16,347 nucleotides of DNA from an uncultured Pelolinea sp. (GTDB lineage: Bacteria > Chloroflexota > Anaerolineae > Anaerolineales > Anaerolineaceae), in assembly GCA_937902055.1 (NCBI GenBank), contig CALGUJ010000281.1, positions 1-16,347 on the forward strand, given 5' to 3'. This document shows positions 1-7,091 of this stretch, piece by piece. The notes under the pieces were generated by a model. That model was not told the origin of the DNA and did no database searches. It was given only the letters and a program-made list of their open reading frames with translations. Every line of letters begins with the position of its first letter. The first letter of the stretch is position 1. The position numbers and the translations under genes are program-made.

Positions 1-969
1 CCGGATATGCACACCGTGGAAGAAGTGCTGGCCTACAGCCACGAGCTGCGTTTGCTGCTGCGCTGGCTGGGCGTCAGCAGCGGCGACATGGAAAAAGGCA
101 GCATGCGCTTCGAAGCCAACCTGTCCATGCGCCCGGCCGATTGTGAAGAACTGGGTACGCGCGTGGAGGTGAAAAACCTCAACAGCTTCCGCGCCATGGA
201 GCTGGCCATTCTGTACCAAATGAAGATACAGGAAGAAACGCTCTCCAAAGGCGGAAAGGTCAGCCAGCAAACCCTGGGCTGGAGCGAAGCCAACAATAAA
301 ACCATCGTGCAGCGCAGCAAGGAAGACGCCAACGATTACCGCTATTTCCCCGAACCCGACCTGCCGCCCCTGGTGGTCGATAATACCTGGCTGCAAGCAG
401 TCAAGGCTTCCATGCCGGAAATGCCGGATGCCAAACGCGCGCGTTACGCCGCTGAAATGGGCTTAAACGGCGAGGATATCGAGCGCCTGGTGGAAGAAAA
501 GGAAAATGTACAATTCTTCGAGGCCTGCCTGGCCGCCGCGCCTGCGCTCAGCCCCAAGACCATTGTCAACTGGATGCTGACCGATTTGTTCGCTTGGCTG
601 AATTTCAACGGAAAAGCAATCGTCACTGTCGACCCCAGGCTTTTTGTGCAATTGGTGGAAGCGGTCGATAAAGGCGTCATCAATCAGAGCACCGGCAAGG
701 AAGTGTTGGTGGAAATGCTGGAAGGCGGAAAATCCCCCGCGGCGATCATTGAAGCCAAAGGTCTGCATCAAATTTCCGACAGCAGCCTGATCACCAACCT
801 GGTGAGCGGCGTGCTGCAGGCGAACCCAAAAGAAGTACAATCCTATCTGGCAGGCAAGGAAACTCTGGCCAATTGGCTGTTCGGTCAGGTGATGCGCGAA
901 GCCCAGGGCAAAGCCAATCCGCAAGTGGTGAAAGCCGAGCTGCAGCGCCAGCTGGAAGCCATGAAATAA
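1..969 (+). CDS. gatB: Aspartyl/glutamyl-tRNA amidotransferase subunit B, 5'-truncated
   Basis: GatB is the tRNA-binding and kinase subunit of GatCAB. It activates Glu-tRNA(Gln) or Asp-tRNA(Asn) with ATP so that ammonia released by GatA can amidate it. The reading frame is open from base 1, so about 322 residues are present and roughly the first third of a usual 480-residue GatB lies outside the window. The fragment contains the conserved [13 protein letters not shown] segment (about residues 57-69), the [13 protein letters not shown] motif (about 110-122) and the helical YqeY-like C-terminal tail ending in a [17 protein letters not shown] motif, which contacts the tRNA elbow. It is the last gene of its transcription unit, since a strong terminator follows after about 26 nt. 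Family assignment is secure. Whether it serves Gln, Asn or both cannot be read from this fragment. Confidence 0.96.
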   Translation, partial: PDMHTVEEVLAYSHELRLLLRWLGVSSGDMEKGSMRFEANLSMRPADCEELGTRVEVKNLNSFRAMELAILYQMKIQEETLSKGGKVSQQTLGWSEANNKTIVQRSKEDANDYRYFPEPDLPPLVVDNTWLQAVKASMPEMPDAKRARYAAEMGLNGEDIERLVEEKENVQFFEACLAAAPALSPKTIVNWMLTDLFAWLNFNGKAIVTVDPRLFVQLVEAVDKGVINQSTGKEVLVEMLEGGKSPAAIIEAKGLHQISDSSLITNLVSGVLQANPKEVQSYLAGKETLANWLFGQVMREAQGKANPQVVKAELQRQLEAMK

Positions 970-995
970 GCGTTGAAACGCCAAAAAAACGTTCC

Positions 996-1029
996 AAACC
1001 GGGATTTTAACTGAATTCCGGTTTTTTTT
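996..1029 (+). terminator. Rho-independent terminator of gatB
   Basis: A 12-bp stem (996-1007 with 1013-1024, two G-U wobbles, core AAACCGG/CCGGTTT) closes a 5-nt loop and runs into eight consecutive T (1022-1029). It lies 26 nt after the gatB stop codon. Confidence 0.92.
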
Positions 1030-1057
1030 CGCCTAAATTTCCCACAATAATCCGATT

Positions 1058-1137
1058 ATTTATCATAATTGCGTGATATATACCATTATTATTGATAAAT
1101 TATGGCTATTGATTGAATAGTAGAGTACATTTATCAT
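1058..1137. repeat. Three spaced copies of ATTTATCA upstream of the GDH gene
   Basis: ATTTATCA is read at 1058-1065 (+), as its complement TGATAAAT at 1093-1100, and again at 1129-1136 (+). Copies one and three both extend to ATTTATCAT. Centre-to-centre spacings are 35 and 36 bp. The surrounding 1031-1180 stretch is strongly AT-rich and non-coding. This could be an operator array for a regulator of the downstream gene. AT-rich composition makes chance recurrence possible. Confidence 0.35.
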
Positions 1138-1183
1138 CTTGACGATGATTTCATACATCTTAAACTATAAGCAGGTATACCGA

Positions 1184-1225
1184 TTGACAGTAAATTCTTC
1201 ACTGCGAATAAATTTAGAACTGTCA
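1184..1225 (+). promoter_or_regulatory. Candidate promoter and dyad operator of the GDH gene
   Basis: TTGACA at 1184-1189 matches the -35 consensus fully. After a 17-bp spacer, AATAAA at 1207-1212 matches 4 of 6 bases of the -10 consensus. The 7-bp inverted repeat TGACAGT (1185-1191) and ACTGTCA (1219-1225) brackets it, so one arm covers the -35 and the other sits at the expected start of transcription. An inner AAATT/AATTT pair (1192-1196, 1211-1215) extends the dyad. The layout resembles a repressor operator or an RNA hairpin. Neither is shown. Confidence 0.45.
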
Positions 1226-1255
1226 TGCAGGTTTTTTGTTTGAGGAGAAAAAGAG

Positions 1256-2542
1256 ATGAATGCCACGACCAATGCTTTTCAGATGGCGCAGCAGCAGTTT
1301 GACCAGGTTGCCAACCAGCTCAATCTTGACCAGCAGGTGCGCGAATATCTGCGCTGGCCGCTGCGGGAATTCCACTTCCGCATCCCGGTTCGCATGGATA
1401 ACGGGCTCATCCGCGTTTTCAACGGCTTCCGCGTTCAGCACAACGACGCTATCGGTCCGTGCAAAGGCGGTATCCGTTTTCACCCATCCGAGACCATCGA
1501 CACGGTGCGCGCGCTGGCTACCTGGATGACCTGGAAATGCGCGGTCGCCAACATCCCGCTGGGCGGCGGCAAAGGCGGCGTGATCGTCGATCCCGCTACG
1601 CTGACCAACAGTGAAAAAGAGCGGCTGTGCCGCGGTTACATCCAGCAAGTGTGGCGCAACATCGGCCCGCGCCAGGACGTGCCCGCCCCGGACGTGGGCA
1701 CCACGCCCCAGATGATGGGCTGGATGATGGATGAATATTCCAAACTGGCCGGCGAATATACCCCGGGCGTGATCACCGGCAAACCGGTCGGCGGCGGCGG
1801 ATCGCTGGGCCGCACCGAAGCCACCGGCTACGGCGTGATCTACAACTTGCGCGAAGCCATGCAGCGCCTGAAAATCGATCCGTCCAAGTGCAGCGCTTCC
1901 ATTCAGGGTTTTGGCAACGTGGCCCAGTACGCGGCGATCGGTTTCATTGAATTGCTCAAGGGCAAGGTGATGGCGGTTTCTTATTGGGATCGTGACGACC
2001 GCGCCAGCTACACCGTCAGCCACTCCAAGGGCATTGATCCGCACTTCCTCAAGAGCATCACCGACCAGTACGGTTCGATTGATAAAGAAAAAGCCAAAGC
2101 GCAGGGTTACCAGATCGAAGACGCCAATGCATGGCTCTCCAAAGACGTGGATGTGCTCATCCCCGCCGCGCTGGAAGGCCAGATCAACGCCGAGACGGTG
2201 GACCTGATCTCCAGCAAGGTCAGGATTATCGCCGAGGGCGCCAACGGGCCGACCACGCTGGAAGCGGACGAACAGCTCAAGAAACGCGGGGTTTTCATGA
2301 TCCCCGATTTTCTGTGCAACGCCGGCGGCGTGACCGTTTCGTACTTTGAGAGTGTGCAGAACGACATGAATTATTATTGGACCAATCGCGAAGTACTGGA
2401 ACGCCTGGATGACAAGATCACCACCGCTTTCCACAGCGTGTACGAAATGTACGAAAAAGAGAAAGTTTACATGCGCGACGCGGCTTACATGGTGGCCATC
2501 AGCCGCGTGGTGAAAGCCATGCAATTGCGCGGCTGGATATAG
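1256..2542 (+). CDS. gdhA: Glu/Leu/Phe/Val dehydrogenase, glutamate dehydrogenase type
   Basis: This 428-residue protein should interconvert glutamate with 2-oxoglutarate plus ammonia using NAD(P), linking nitrogen and carbon metabolism in the cytoplasm. Length is normal for the hexameric short GDHs. The N-terminal substrate domain has GPCKGGIRFHP (67-77), MTWKCA (91-96) and PLGGGKGG (101-108), with the likely catalytic lysine at K106 and the catalytic aspartate in APDVGT at D146. The Rossmann nucleotide domain has GFGNVA (218-223), followed by an acidic SYWDRDD stretch at the end of the next strand. Acidic residues there usually favour NAD, but the segment differs from classical GDHs and I would not commit. 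The EGANGPTT motif is at 327-334. Start choice is firm: GAGGAG at 1242-1247 lies 8 nt before the ATG. The gene is monocistronic, with its own candidate promoter and terminator. Confidence 0.95.
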   Translation: MNATTNAFQMAQQQFDQVANQLNLDQQVREYLRWPLREFHFRIPVRMDNGLIRVFNGFRVQHNDAIGPCKGGIRFHPSETIDTVRALATWMTWKCAVANIPLGGGKGGVIVDPATLTNSEKERLCRGYIQQVWRNIGPRQDVPAPDVGTTPQMMGWMMDEYSKLAGEYTPGVITGKPVGGGGSLGRTEATGYGVIYNLREAMQRLKIDPSKCSASIQGFGNVAQYAAIGFIELLKGKVMAVSYWDRDDRASYTVSHSKGIDPHFLKSITDQYGSIDKEKAKAQGYQIEDANAWLSKDVDVLIPAALEGQINAETVDLISSKVRIIAEGANGPTTLEADEQLKKRGVFMIPDFLCNAGGVTVSYFESVQNDMNYYWTNREVLERLDDKITTAFHSVYEMYEKEKVYMRDAAYMVAISRVVKAMQLRGWI

Positions 2543-2569
2543 CATCCCTACATTTCATTCACGACGATC

Positions 2570-2601
2570 AAGCGAAACCGGTGCACCCGGTTTCGCTTTT
2601 T
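2570..2601 (+). terminator. Rho-independent terminator of the GDH gene
   Basis: A perfect 12-bp stem (2570-2581 with 2587-2598, core GCGAAACCGG/CCGGTTTCGC) closes a 5-nt TGCAC loop and runs into TTTTT (2597-2601). A second, smaller hairpin follows at once: TTGCCTT 2600-2606 with AAGGCAA 2613-2619. It has no T-tract of its own. Confidence 0.93.
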
Positions 2602-2619
2602 GCCTTAAAATAAAGGCAA

Positions 2620-2648
2620 TGGAAAAAACCCGCTTATCATTGTATACT
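2620..2648 (+). promoter_or_regulatory. Candidate promoter of dnaN
   Basis: TGGAAA at 2620-2625 matches 4 of 6 bases of the -35 consensus. TATACT at 2643-2648 matches 5 of 6 bases of the -10 consensus, with a 17-bp spacer. It sits between the GDH terminator and the dnaN ribosome binding site (AGGAGG, 2670-2675), which fits dnaN being transcribed on its own. Confidence 0.5.
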
Positions 2649-2683
2649 TTTTCTGGAAAACCTGATTAGAGGAGGGTCCAACT

Positions 2684-3811
2684 ATGAAGCTGACCGTTTC
2701 GCAAGCACAATTGGCTCACGGGCTGGGGGTTGTCTCGCGGGCAGTATCCCCCCGCAGCACGCTGCCGGTTCTCAACAACATCCTGATCGCCACCGACGAA
2801 GGCCGGCTGCGGTTGTCAGCCACCAACCTGGAATTGGGTATCACCTGTTGGATCGGCGCGCAGATCGAAGAAGAAGGCAGCCTCACCATTCCCGCGCGCA
2901 TTTTTGCCGATTTGATCAGCACACTGCCCGGCGATAAGGTCAGCCTGGCGCTGACTGCCCGCACTCAATCGCTCAACATCCGCTGCGGAACCTCCAATTT
3001 CGACATCAAAGGCATCGACGCGCAGGAATTCCCGCCCATGCCCATTCCGGACCTGGCATCAGGGGTTGAACTGAACGTGGCTGATTTCAAAGATATGATC
3101 CGCCAGGTTGGGTTTGCCGCTTCCGCGGACGAAGCCCGCCCGGTGTTGCAGGGCGTTTTGATGGAAATCAACGATAACCAGATGTCGCTGGCCGCCACCG
3201 ACGGTTTCCGCATTGCCGTGCGCAATGCCGAGCTTTCGAGCGCCATCGCCAGTCCGGTAAAAGTGATCATCCCCGCCCGTTCGCTGAGTGAACTGGCGCG
3301 CATCGCCACCGACGGCAATGAAACGGTGACCATGGTCGTTCCGCAGGATCGCGGCCAGGCCATCTTCCACATGAAAGACGCCGAGCTGGTTACCCAGCTC
3401 ATCGAAGGCAATTTTCCGGATTACCGCGCCATCCTGCCGCGCAACTTCAAAACCCGCACCATCATTTCAACGACTGAATTTCTGAAAGCCTGCCGCCAGG
3501 CGGAGATCATCGCCCGCGAAGGGAACTACGTCATCCGCCTGAAGATCCAGCCCCAGGAAGGCGGACCCGGAGCGGTGGAATTCACCACCCAATCCGAGGA
3601 GATGGGATCCGGCGAGGTGGTTGTGGATGCGAATATCGAAGGGCCGGAACTGTTGATCGCTTTCAACGTGCGCTACCTGAGCGAGGTGCTGGAGGTGATC
3701 GGCACACCCAACACCATCCTGGAGACCAACGCCAACAACACGCCGGGGATGTTATCGCCGGTGGGAGATGAAAGTTACAAGCACGTGATCATGCCCATGC
3801 ATTTAGGCTAA
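2684..3811 (+). CDS. dnaN: DNA polymerase III subunit beta (sliding clamp)
   Basis: DnaN forms the ring-shaped homodimer that tethers DNA polymerase III to DNA and serves as a docking platform for repair and replication proteins. The 375-residue length is normal and spans three clamp folds, roughly 1-125, 130-250 and 255-375. Recognisable family segments are the N-terminal STLPVLNNILIA, the domain-two entry LQGVLMEI with AATDGFRIA, the SNFDIKGIDAQEFPPMP strand, and the C-terminal YKHVIMPMHL, which matches the hydrophobic cleft-lining tail of clamps. The ATG at 2684 has AGGAGG 8 nt upstream. dnaA and recF are not adjacent here, so this is not the classical dnaA-dnaN-recF cluster. Identification is secure. 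Confidence 0.97.
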   Translation: MKLTVSQAQLAHGLGVVSRAVSPRSTLPVLNNILIATDEGRLRLSATNLELGITCWIGAQIEEEGSLTIPARIFADLISTLPGDKVSLALTARTQSLNIRCGTSNFDIKGIDAQEFPPMPIPDLASGVELNVADFKDMIRQVGFAASADEARPVLQGVLMEINDNQMSLAATDGFRIAVRNAELSSAIASPVKVIIPARSLSELARIATDGNETVTMVVPQDRGQAIFHMKDAELVTQLIEGNFPDYRAILPRNFKTRTIISTTEFLKACRQAEIIAREGNYVIRLKIQPQEGGPGAVEFTTQSEEMGSGEVVVDANIEGPELLIAFNVRYLSEVLEVIGTPNTILETNANNTPGMLSPVGDESYKHVIMPMHLG

Positions 3812-3840
3812 TATTATATACTTCTGTATATATTATTAGC
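3807..3840. repeat. Long AT-rich palindrome covering the dnaN stop codon
   Basis: Arms 3807-3821 and 3826-3840 are 15 bp with a single T-T mismatch and a 4-nt TTCT loop. The left arm contains the last dnaN bases and its TAA. No T-tract follows, so it is not a classical intrinsic terminator on the + strand. It could stabilise the 3' end of the mRNA, act as a weak terminator or bind a protein. Confidence 0.6.
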
Positions 3841-3882
3841 ATCGATCTTGCGGTGGATTCTCAATATCCAGGGTTGTTCCGG

Positions 3883-3915
3883 ATGAATTCACCCGAAAAG
3901 AACGGTACGAATTAA
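3883..3915 (+). promoter_or_regulatory. Possible 10-codon leader ORF
   Basis: ATG at 3883 opens a frame reading MNSPEKNGTN and stops with TAA at 3913-3915, only two bases before the ATG of the next gene at 3918. AGGG at 3870-3873 lies 9 nt upstream of the small ORF. The large gene itself has only a weak AAGAACGG as ribosome binding site. Coupled re-initiation is possible, but a chance short ORF is just as likely. Confidence 0.2.
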
Positions 3916-3917
3916 CC

Positions 3918-6275
3918 ATGCAATCATTTTCGAATTCCGCTGATCGCTTGATGAGCATTACGCTCGCATTGGGGCAATATCCCATTTTAAGCAGCCGCAT
4001 CCGCAGTGGCATGCGCCACGAACTGTATAAACGCGGCATCATTGAAAAACACGAATTCGAAGAAATGGTACGCAAACAGGCCATCCGCTCGCAGGAGCTG
4101 GAGGGATTGCGCAATCCGCTGGGTGAAGAACCCACCGAGGTATGGGAAGAGCGTATCCTGCATGTGCGCGACCAATTGACCGATCTGACCTTCAGCCAGC
4201 ATCTATCCTTCGATCAATTCCAGAACATCGTCACGGATATCCTGAACGAACGCGGCATTCAACACAGCGATCCTAACCTGACCTTCAACCCCGAACAGGC
4301 TCCCCAGGAATTGATCTTCGAACACGCCTGGTCGATCCTGCGCCTGCCGCCCCACGAACGGGAAAAGTACGAACACCATTTGGAAGAATCGCGTGTGGTG
4401 CTGATCCGCACCATGATCAGCGATCAGCTTCCTTACGTCAATATTGCCAAGCGCTGGTTCACTATCCCGGACCTGGCGGAGATCCGCAACCGCAAGATCG
4501 GCGCAGGGCGGGTGGGTGGCAAAGCCGCCGGCATGCTGCTGGCGTACCGCATCCTGAGCGAAGAGCTGCCTGAAAATCTGCAAAGCCACCTGCGCAAACC
4601 CGAATATTATTTCATCGGTTCCAACGAAATGTATTCCTTCTTTGCCATGAACGACCTGGAACGCTGGAACGATCAGAAATACAAAGACGAAGCCCACATG
4701 CGCGCGGATTACCCGCAACTGGTCAAAAAGTTCACAGCCGGCCATCTGCCCAGCGACATCGTGGAAAGATTGGAAGGCATCCTGGACACCATCGGCAAGC
4801 GCCCCATCATCGTGCGTTCCTCCAGCCTGCTGGAAGACAACTTCGGCACCTCGTTTGCCGGCAAATACGACAGCATTTTCCTATCGAACCAGGGGACGCC
4901 GAAGGAAAATCTGAAAGCCTTGTGCACCGCCATCGCGCGGGTTTACGCCTCCACGTTGAATCCCGACGCGCTGCTTTACCGGCGCAGCAAAGGATTGCAG
5001 GATTACGATGAACGCATGGCCATCCTGATCATGGCGGTGGAGGGAAAAACTTATCATGATTATTTCCTGCCGGACGCGGCGGGTGTGGCTTTCAGCCGCA
5101 ACCTGTACCGCTGGGCGCCGCAGATTAAACGCGAAGACGGATTCGTGCGCCTGGTGTGGGGGCTGGGTACACGCGCGGTGGACCGCGTGGGCAACGATTA
5201 CCCGCGCCTGATCGCGCTCAGCCACCCGCTGCTGCGGCCCACGCCCGACCAGCGCACCATGGAACGCTGCTCGCAGCAGTACGTCGACCTGATCGATCTG
5301 CAGGACAACAAGATGGACACGCTGCCCATCCACGACGTGCTCAACGCCGATTATCCGCCTTTGCGCTATATCGCCCAACTCAAAGAAGAAGGTTATTTCA
5401 CGTCATTGCACGCGCGCCTGCTGGAAAACGACAAGCAAAAGCTGGTGCTCACTTTTGAGGATTTGCTGCGCCGCACCGCTTTTGCCGAAACCATGCGCAA
5501 CATCCTGCAAACCCTGGAGCGCTGCTACCAGTACCCGGTTGATCTGGAATTCACCCTGCAGATCAACGAACAAGGGAACGGCGAACCGGACCTGTTGTTT
5601 ACCTTCCTGCAATGCCGGCCGCAAAGCCGCCTGGCTGAAACCAAGGACGTCAGCATCCCCGGCCACCTGCCCGAAAACGACGTCATCCTCCAGACGCGCT
5701 TCATGATCCCGCAAGGCGTGGTGAACGACATTGAATATGTGGCTTTCGTTCCCCCCGACGCATACTTCAAACTAAAAGTGAATGAGCGTTTCGAGTTGGC
5801 CCGCACCATCGGTAAACTCAACGACGCTTTGAAAGGCCGCAATTTCATCCTGGTCGGCCCGGGCCGCTGGGGAAGCACCAATACCGACCTGGGTATTCCG
5901 GTGGGATACAGCGACGTCTTCAACACCCGCGCGTTGGTGGAAATGTCGGGCAAGGAGATCGGCCCCTCCCCCGAACCGTCGCTGGGGACGCATTTCTTCC
6001 AGGATTTACTGGAAGCGCAAATTTATCCGCTGGCCATCATCCTGGACGACCCGCAGAGCGTGTTCCAGCCCGCTTTTTTCTACCATTCGCCCAATTGCCT
6101 GGAAGATTTCGTCGCGGCGGACGACATCGCCAAGGATCGTTTGCGTGTGATCAAGATCGACGATTTCCGCAAGAATCACCGCCTGCGCCTGGTAATGGAC
6201 GAGGAACACAGCACAGCGGTAGGTTACCTGCAATCCGTACCAACCAAACCCGTCCGCACCGGTTTACCCCTTTAA
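3918..6275 (+). CDS. PEP/pyruvate-binding (PPDK N-terminal, ATP-grasp) domain protein of unknown function
   Basis: This 785-residue cytoplasmic protein is related to the nucleotide-binding half of PEP synthase and pyruvate phosphate dikinase. After an unassigned, mostly helical region (1-190), GRVGGKAAGMLLA (about 195-207) matches the GGKNASLGEM-type loop. RPIIVRSSSLLEDNFGTSFAG (about 294-314) matches the VRSSATAED...SFAG motif. MAILIM (about 367), GVAFSRN (about 388) and GLGTRAVDRVGNDYP (about 413) follow as in the ATP-grasp fold, closing with LEFTLQ and LQCRPQS (about 563). Beyond it there is no swivelling phosphohistidine domain and no PEP-binding TIM barrel. In their place is a 200-residue tail with GPGRWGSTNTDLGIPVGYSD (about 646-665) and THFFQDLL. 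It therefore cannot be a complete PEP synthase. I recall similar proteins in several phyla, without a known reaction. ATP binding is likely, and the substrate is unknown. The ribosome binding site is weak. Confidence 0.85.
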   Translation: MQSFSNSADRLMSITLALGQYPILSSRIRSGMRHELYKRGIIEKHEFEEMVRKQAIRSQELEGLRNPLGEEPTEVWEERILHVRDQLTDLTFSQHLSFDQFQNIVTDILNERGIQHSDPNLTFNPEQAPQELIFEHAWSILRLPPHEREKYEHHLEESRVVLIRTMISDQLPYVNIAKRWFTIPDLAEIRNRKIGAGRVGGKAAGMLLAYRILSEELPENLQSHLRKPEYYFIGSNEMYSFFAMNDLERWNDQKYKDEAHMRADYPQLVKKFTAGHLPSDIVERLEGILDTIGKRPIIVRSSSLLEDNFGTSFAGKYDSIFLSNQGTPKENLKALCTAIARVYASTLNPDALLYRRSKGLQDYDERMAILIMAVEGKTYHDYFLPDAAGVAFSRNLYRWAPQIKREDGFVRLVWGLGTRAVDRVGNDYPRLIALSHPLLRPTPDQRTMERCSQQYVDLIDLQDNKMDTLPIHDVLNADYPPLRYIAQLKEEGYFTSLHARLLENDKQKLVLTFEDLLRRTAFAETMRNILQTLERCYQYPVDLEFTLQINEQGNGEPDLLFTFLQCRPQSRLAETKDVSIPGHLPENDVILQTRFMIPQGVVNDIEYVAFVPPDAYFKLKVNERFELARTIGKLNDALKGRNFILVGPGRWGSTNTDLGIPVGYSDVFNTRALVEMSGKEIGPSPEPSLGTHFFQDLLEAQIYPLAIILDDPQSVFQPAFFYHSPNCLEDFVAADDIAKDRLRVIKIDDFRKNHRLRLVMDEEHSTAVGYLQSVPTKPVRTGLPL

Positions 6276-7091
6276 CAACGCCTCGCGGTTGAATGTGCGG
6301 ATTGCCAGCACTGTCAGCAAAGCCGCAGCCGCCCAGAACAATAATCCAAGCAGCATTTCTATTCCCACACTCAGGTAAAGCACGCCGCTCAGTTGCCCGG
6401 CGAACAACGCCACCACCAGCAGCACCACCGACGCGCTGGTTTGGTAAGCTCCCAGGAAGTTTTGCACGCGGGACGAGATCAGCACGGTCAGCGAGATGCC
6501 CATGATCACCAGTGCGGGTGTGATCCAGAAGATCAGCGGCCACCAGGTGGGCAGCGGGAACCAAATCCGCTGGATATAGGCGTACGGCGTCAGGTTTAAA
6601 ATTAACGTATAGATCGCAAAACCCAGCCAGGTTATGCCGATGGAAGGGACGGCCGAAGCGGCCACCTTGCCCAGGAATAATTCCGCGTCGGAAGCGGGGG
6701 TATACAGCAAAGCTTCCATGGTTTTGCGCTCGCGTTCGCCGGCGAATGATTCGGAGGCGATGGTGGTTGAAGCCATCAACGGCATGATTAAAAACATGGG
6801 CGCGAACATGATGCCCAGGATGATGACCAGCATGGACTCCATCGGATTTTGGAAGTCGATATACCGGCTCAATTGAAGCGGCATATGGTCGATAAAAACC
6901 TGAAAATCAGCGTCCGAAGTCAGCACTTGCTGCGGGCTCACCGACAAGGCCGGAATAATGAGGGTGAAGATCAACGGGATGACGATCACAAAAATTGCCG
7001 GAACGATCAGCATGGGCATCCAGGCATACTTGTTCTGGCGCACTTCCAGCCAATCCTTCCTGGCTATCGTAAAAATATTCCGCATATTCAT
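6264..7091 (-). CDS. ABC-2 type transporter permease (NatB-like)
   Basis: This 275-residue inner-membrane protein is the likely channel partner of the ATPase encoded just upstream. A short cytoplasmic N-terminus with RKDWLEVRQNKYAW precedes a first membrane segment (about 27-48). A roughly 35-residue outside loop follows, then segments near 87-107, 147-166, 185-205, 217-235 and 240-264. SFAGERERKTMEALLYTPAS (115-134) is the coupling region typical of NatB/ABC-2 exporters. I chose the ATG at 7091, where the ATPase stop and this start overlap as ATGA. The frame remains open further upstream to 7247, but that part lies inside the ATPase gene and looks like a shadow. The 3' end overlaps the convergent gene ending at 6275 by 12 nt. 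Exported substrate unknown. Confidence 0.88.
   Translation of the reverse strand: MNMRNIFTIARKDWLEVRQNKYAWMPMLIVPAIFVIVIPLIFTLIIPALSVSPQQVLTSDADFQVFIDHMPLQLSRYIDFQNPMESMLVIILGIMFAPMFLIMPLMASTTIASESFAGERERKTMEALLYTPASDAELFLGKVAASAVPSIGITWLGFAIYTLILNLTPYAYIQRIWFPLPTWWPLIFWITPALVIMGISLTVLISSRVQNFLGAYQTSASVVLLVVALFAGQLSGVLYLSVGIEMLLGLLFWAAAALLTVLAIRTFNREALLKG

Noticed and set aside
1223..2545. 440-residue antisense ORF covering all of the GDH gene
   Set aside because: It is His- and Ala-rich with no domain logic and mirrors the codon bias of the real gene. Antisense frames of GDH genes are a known source of spurious 'NAD-specific glutamate dehydrogenase' entries.
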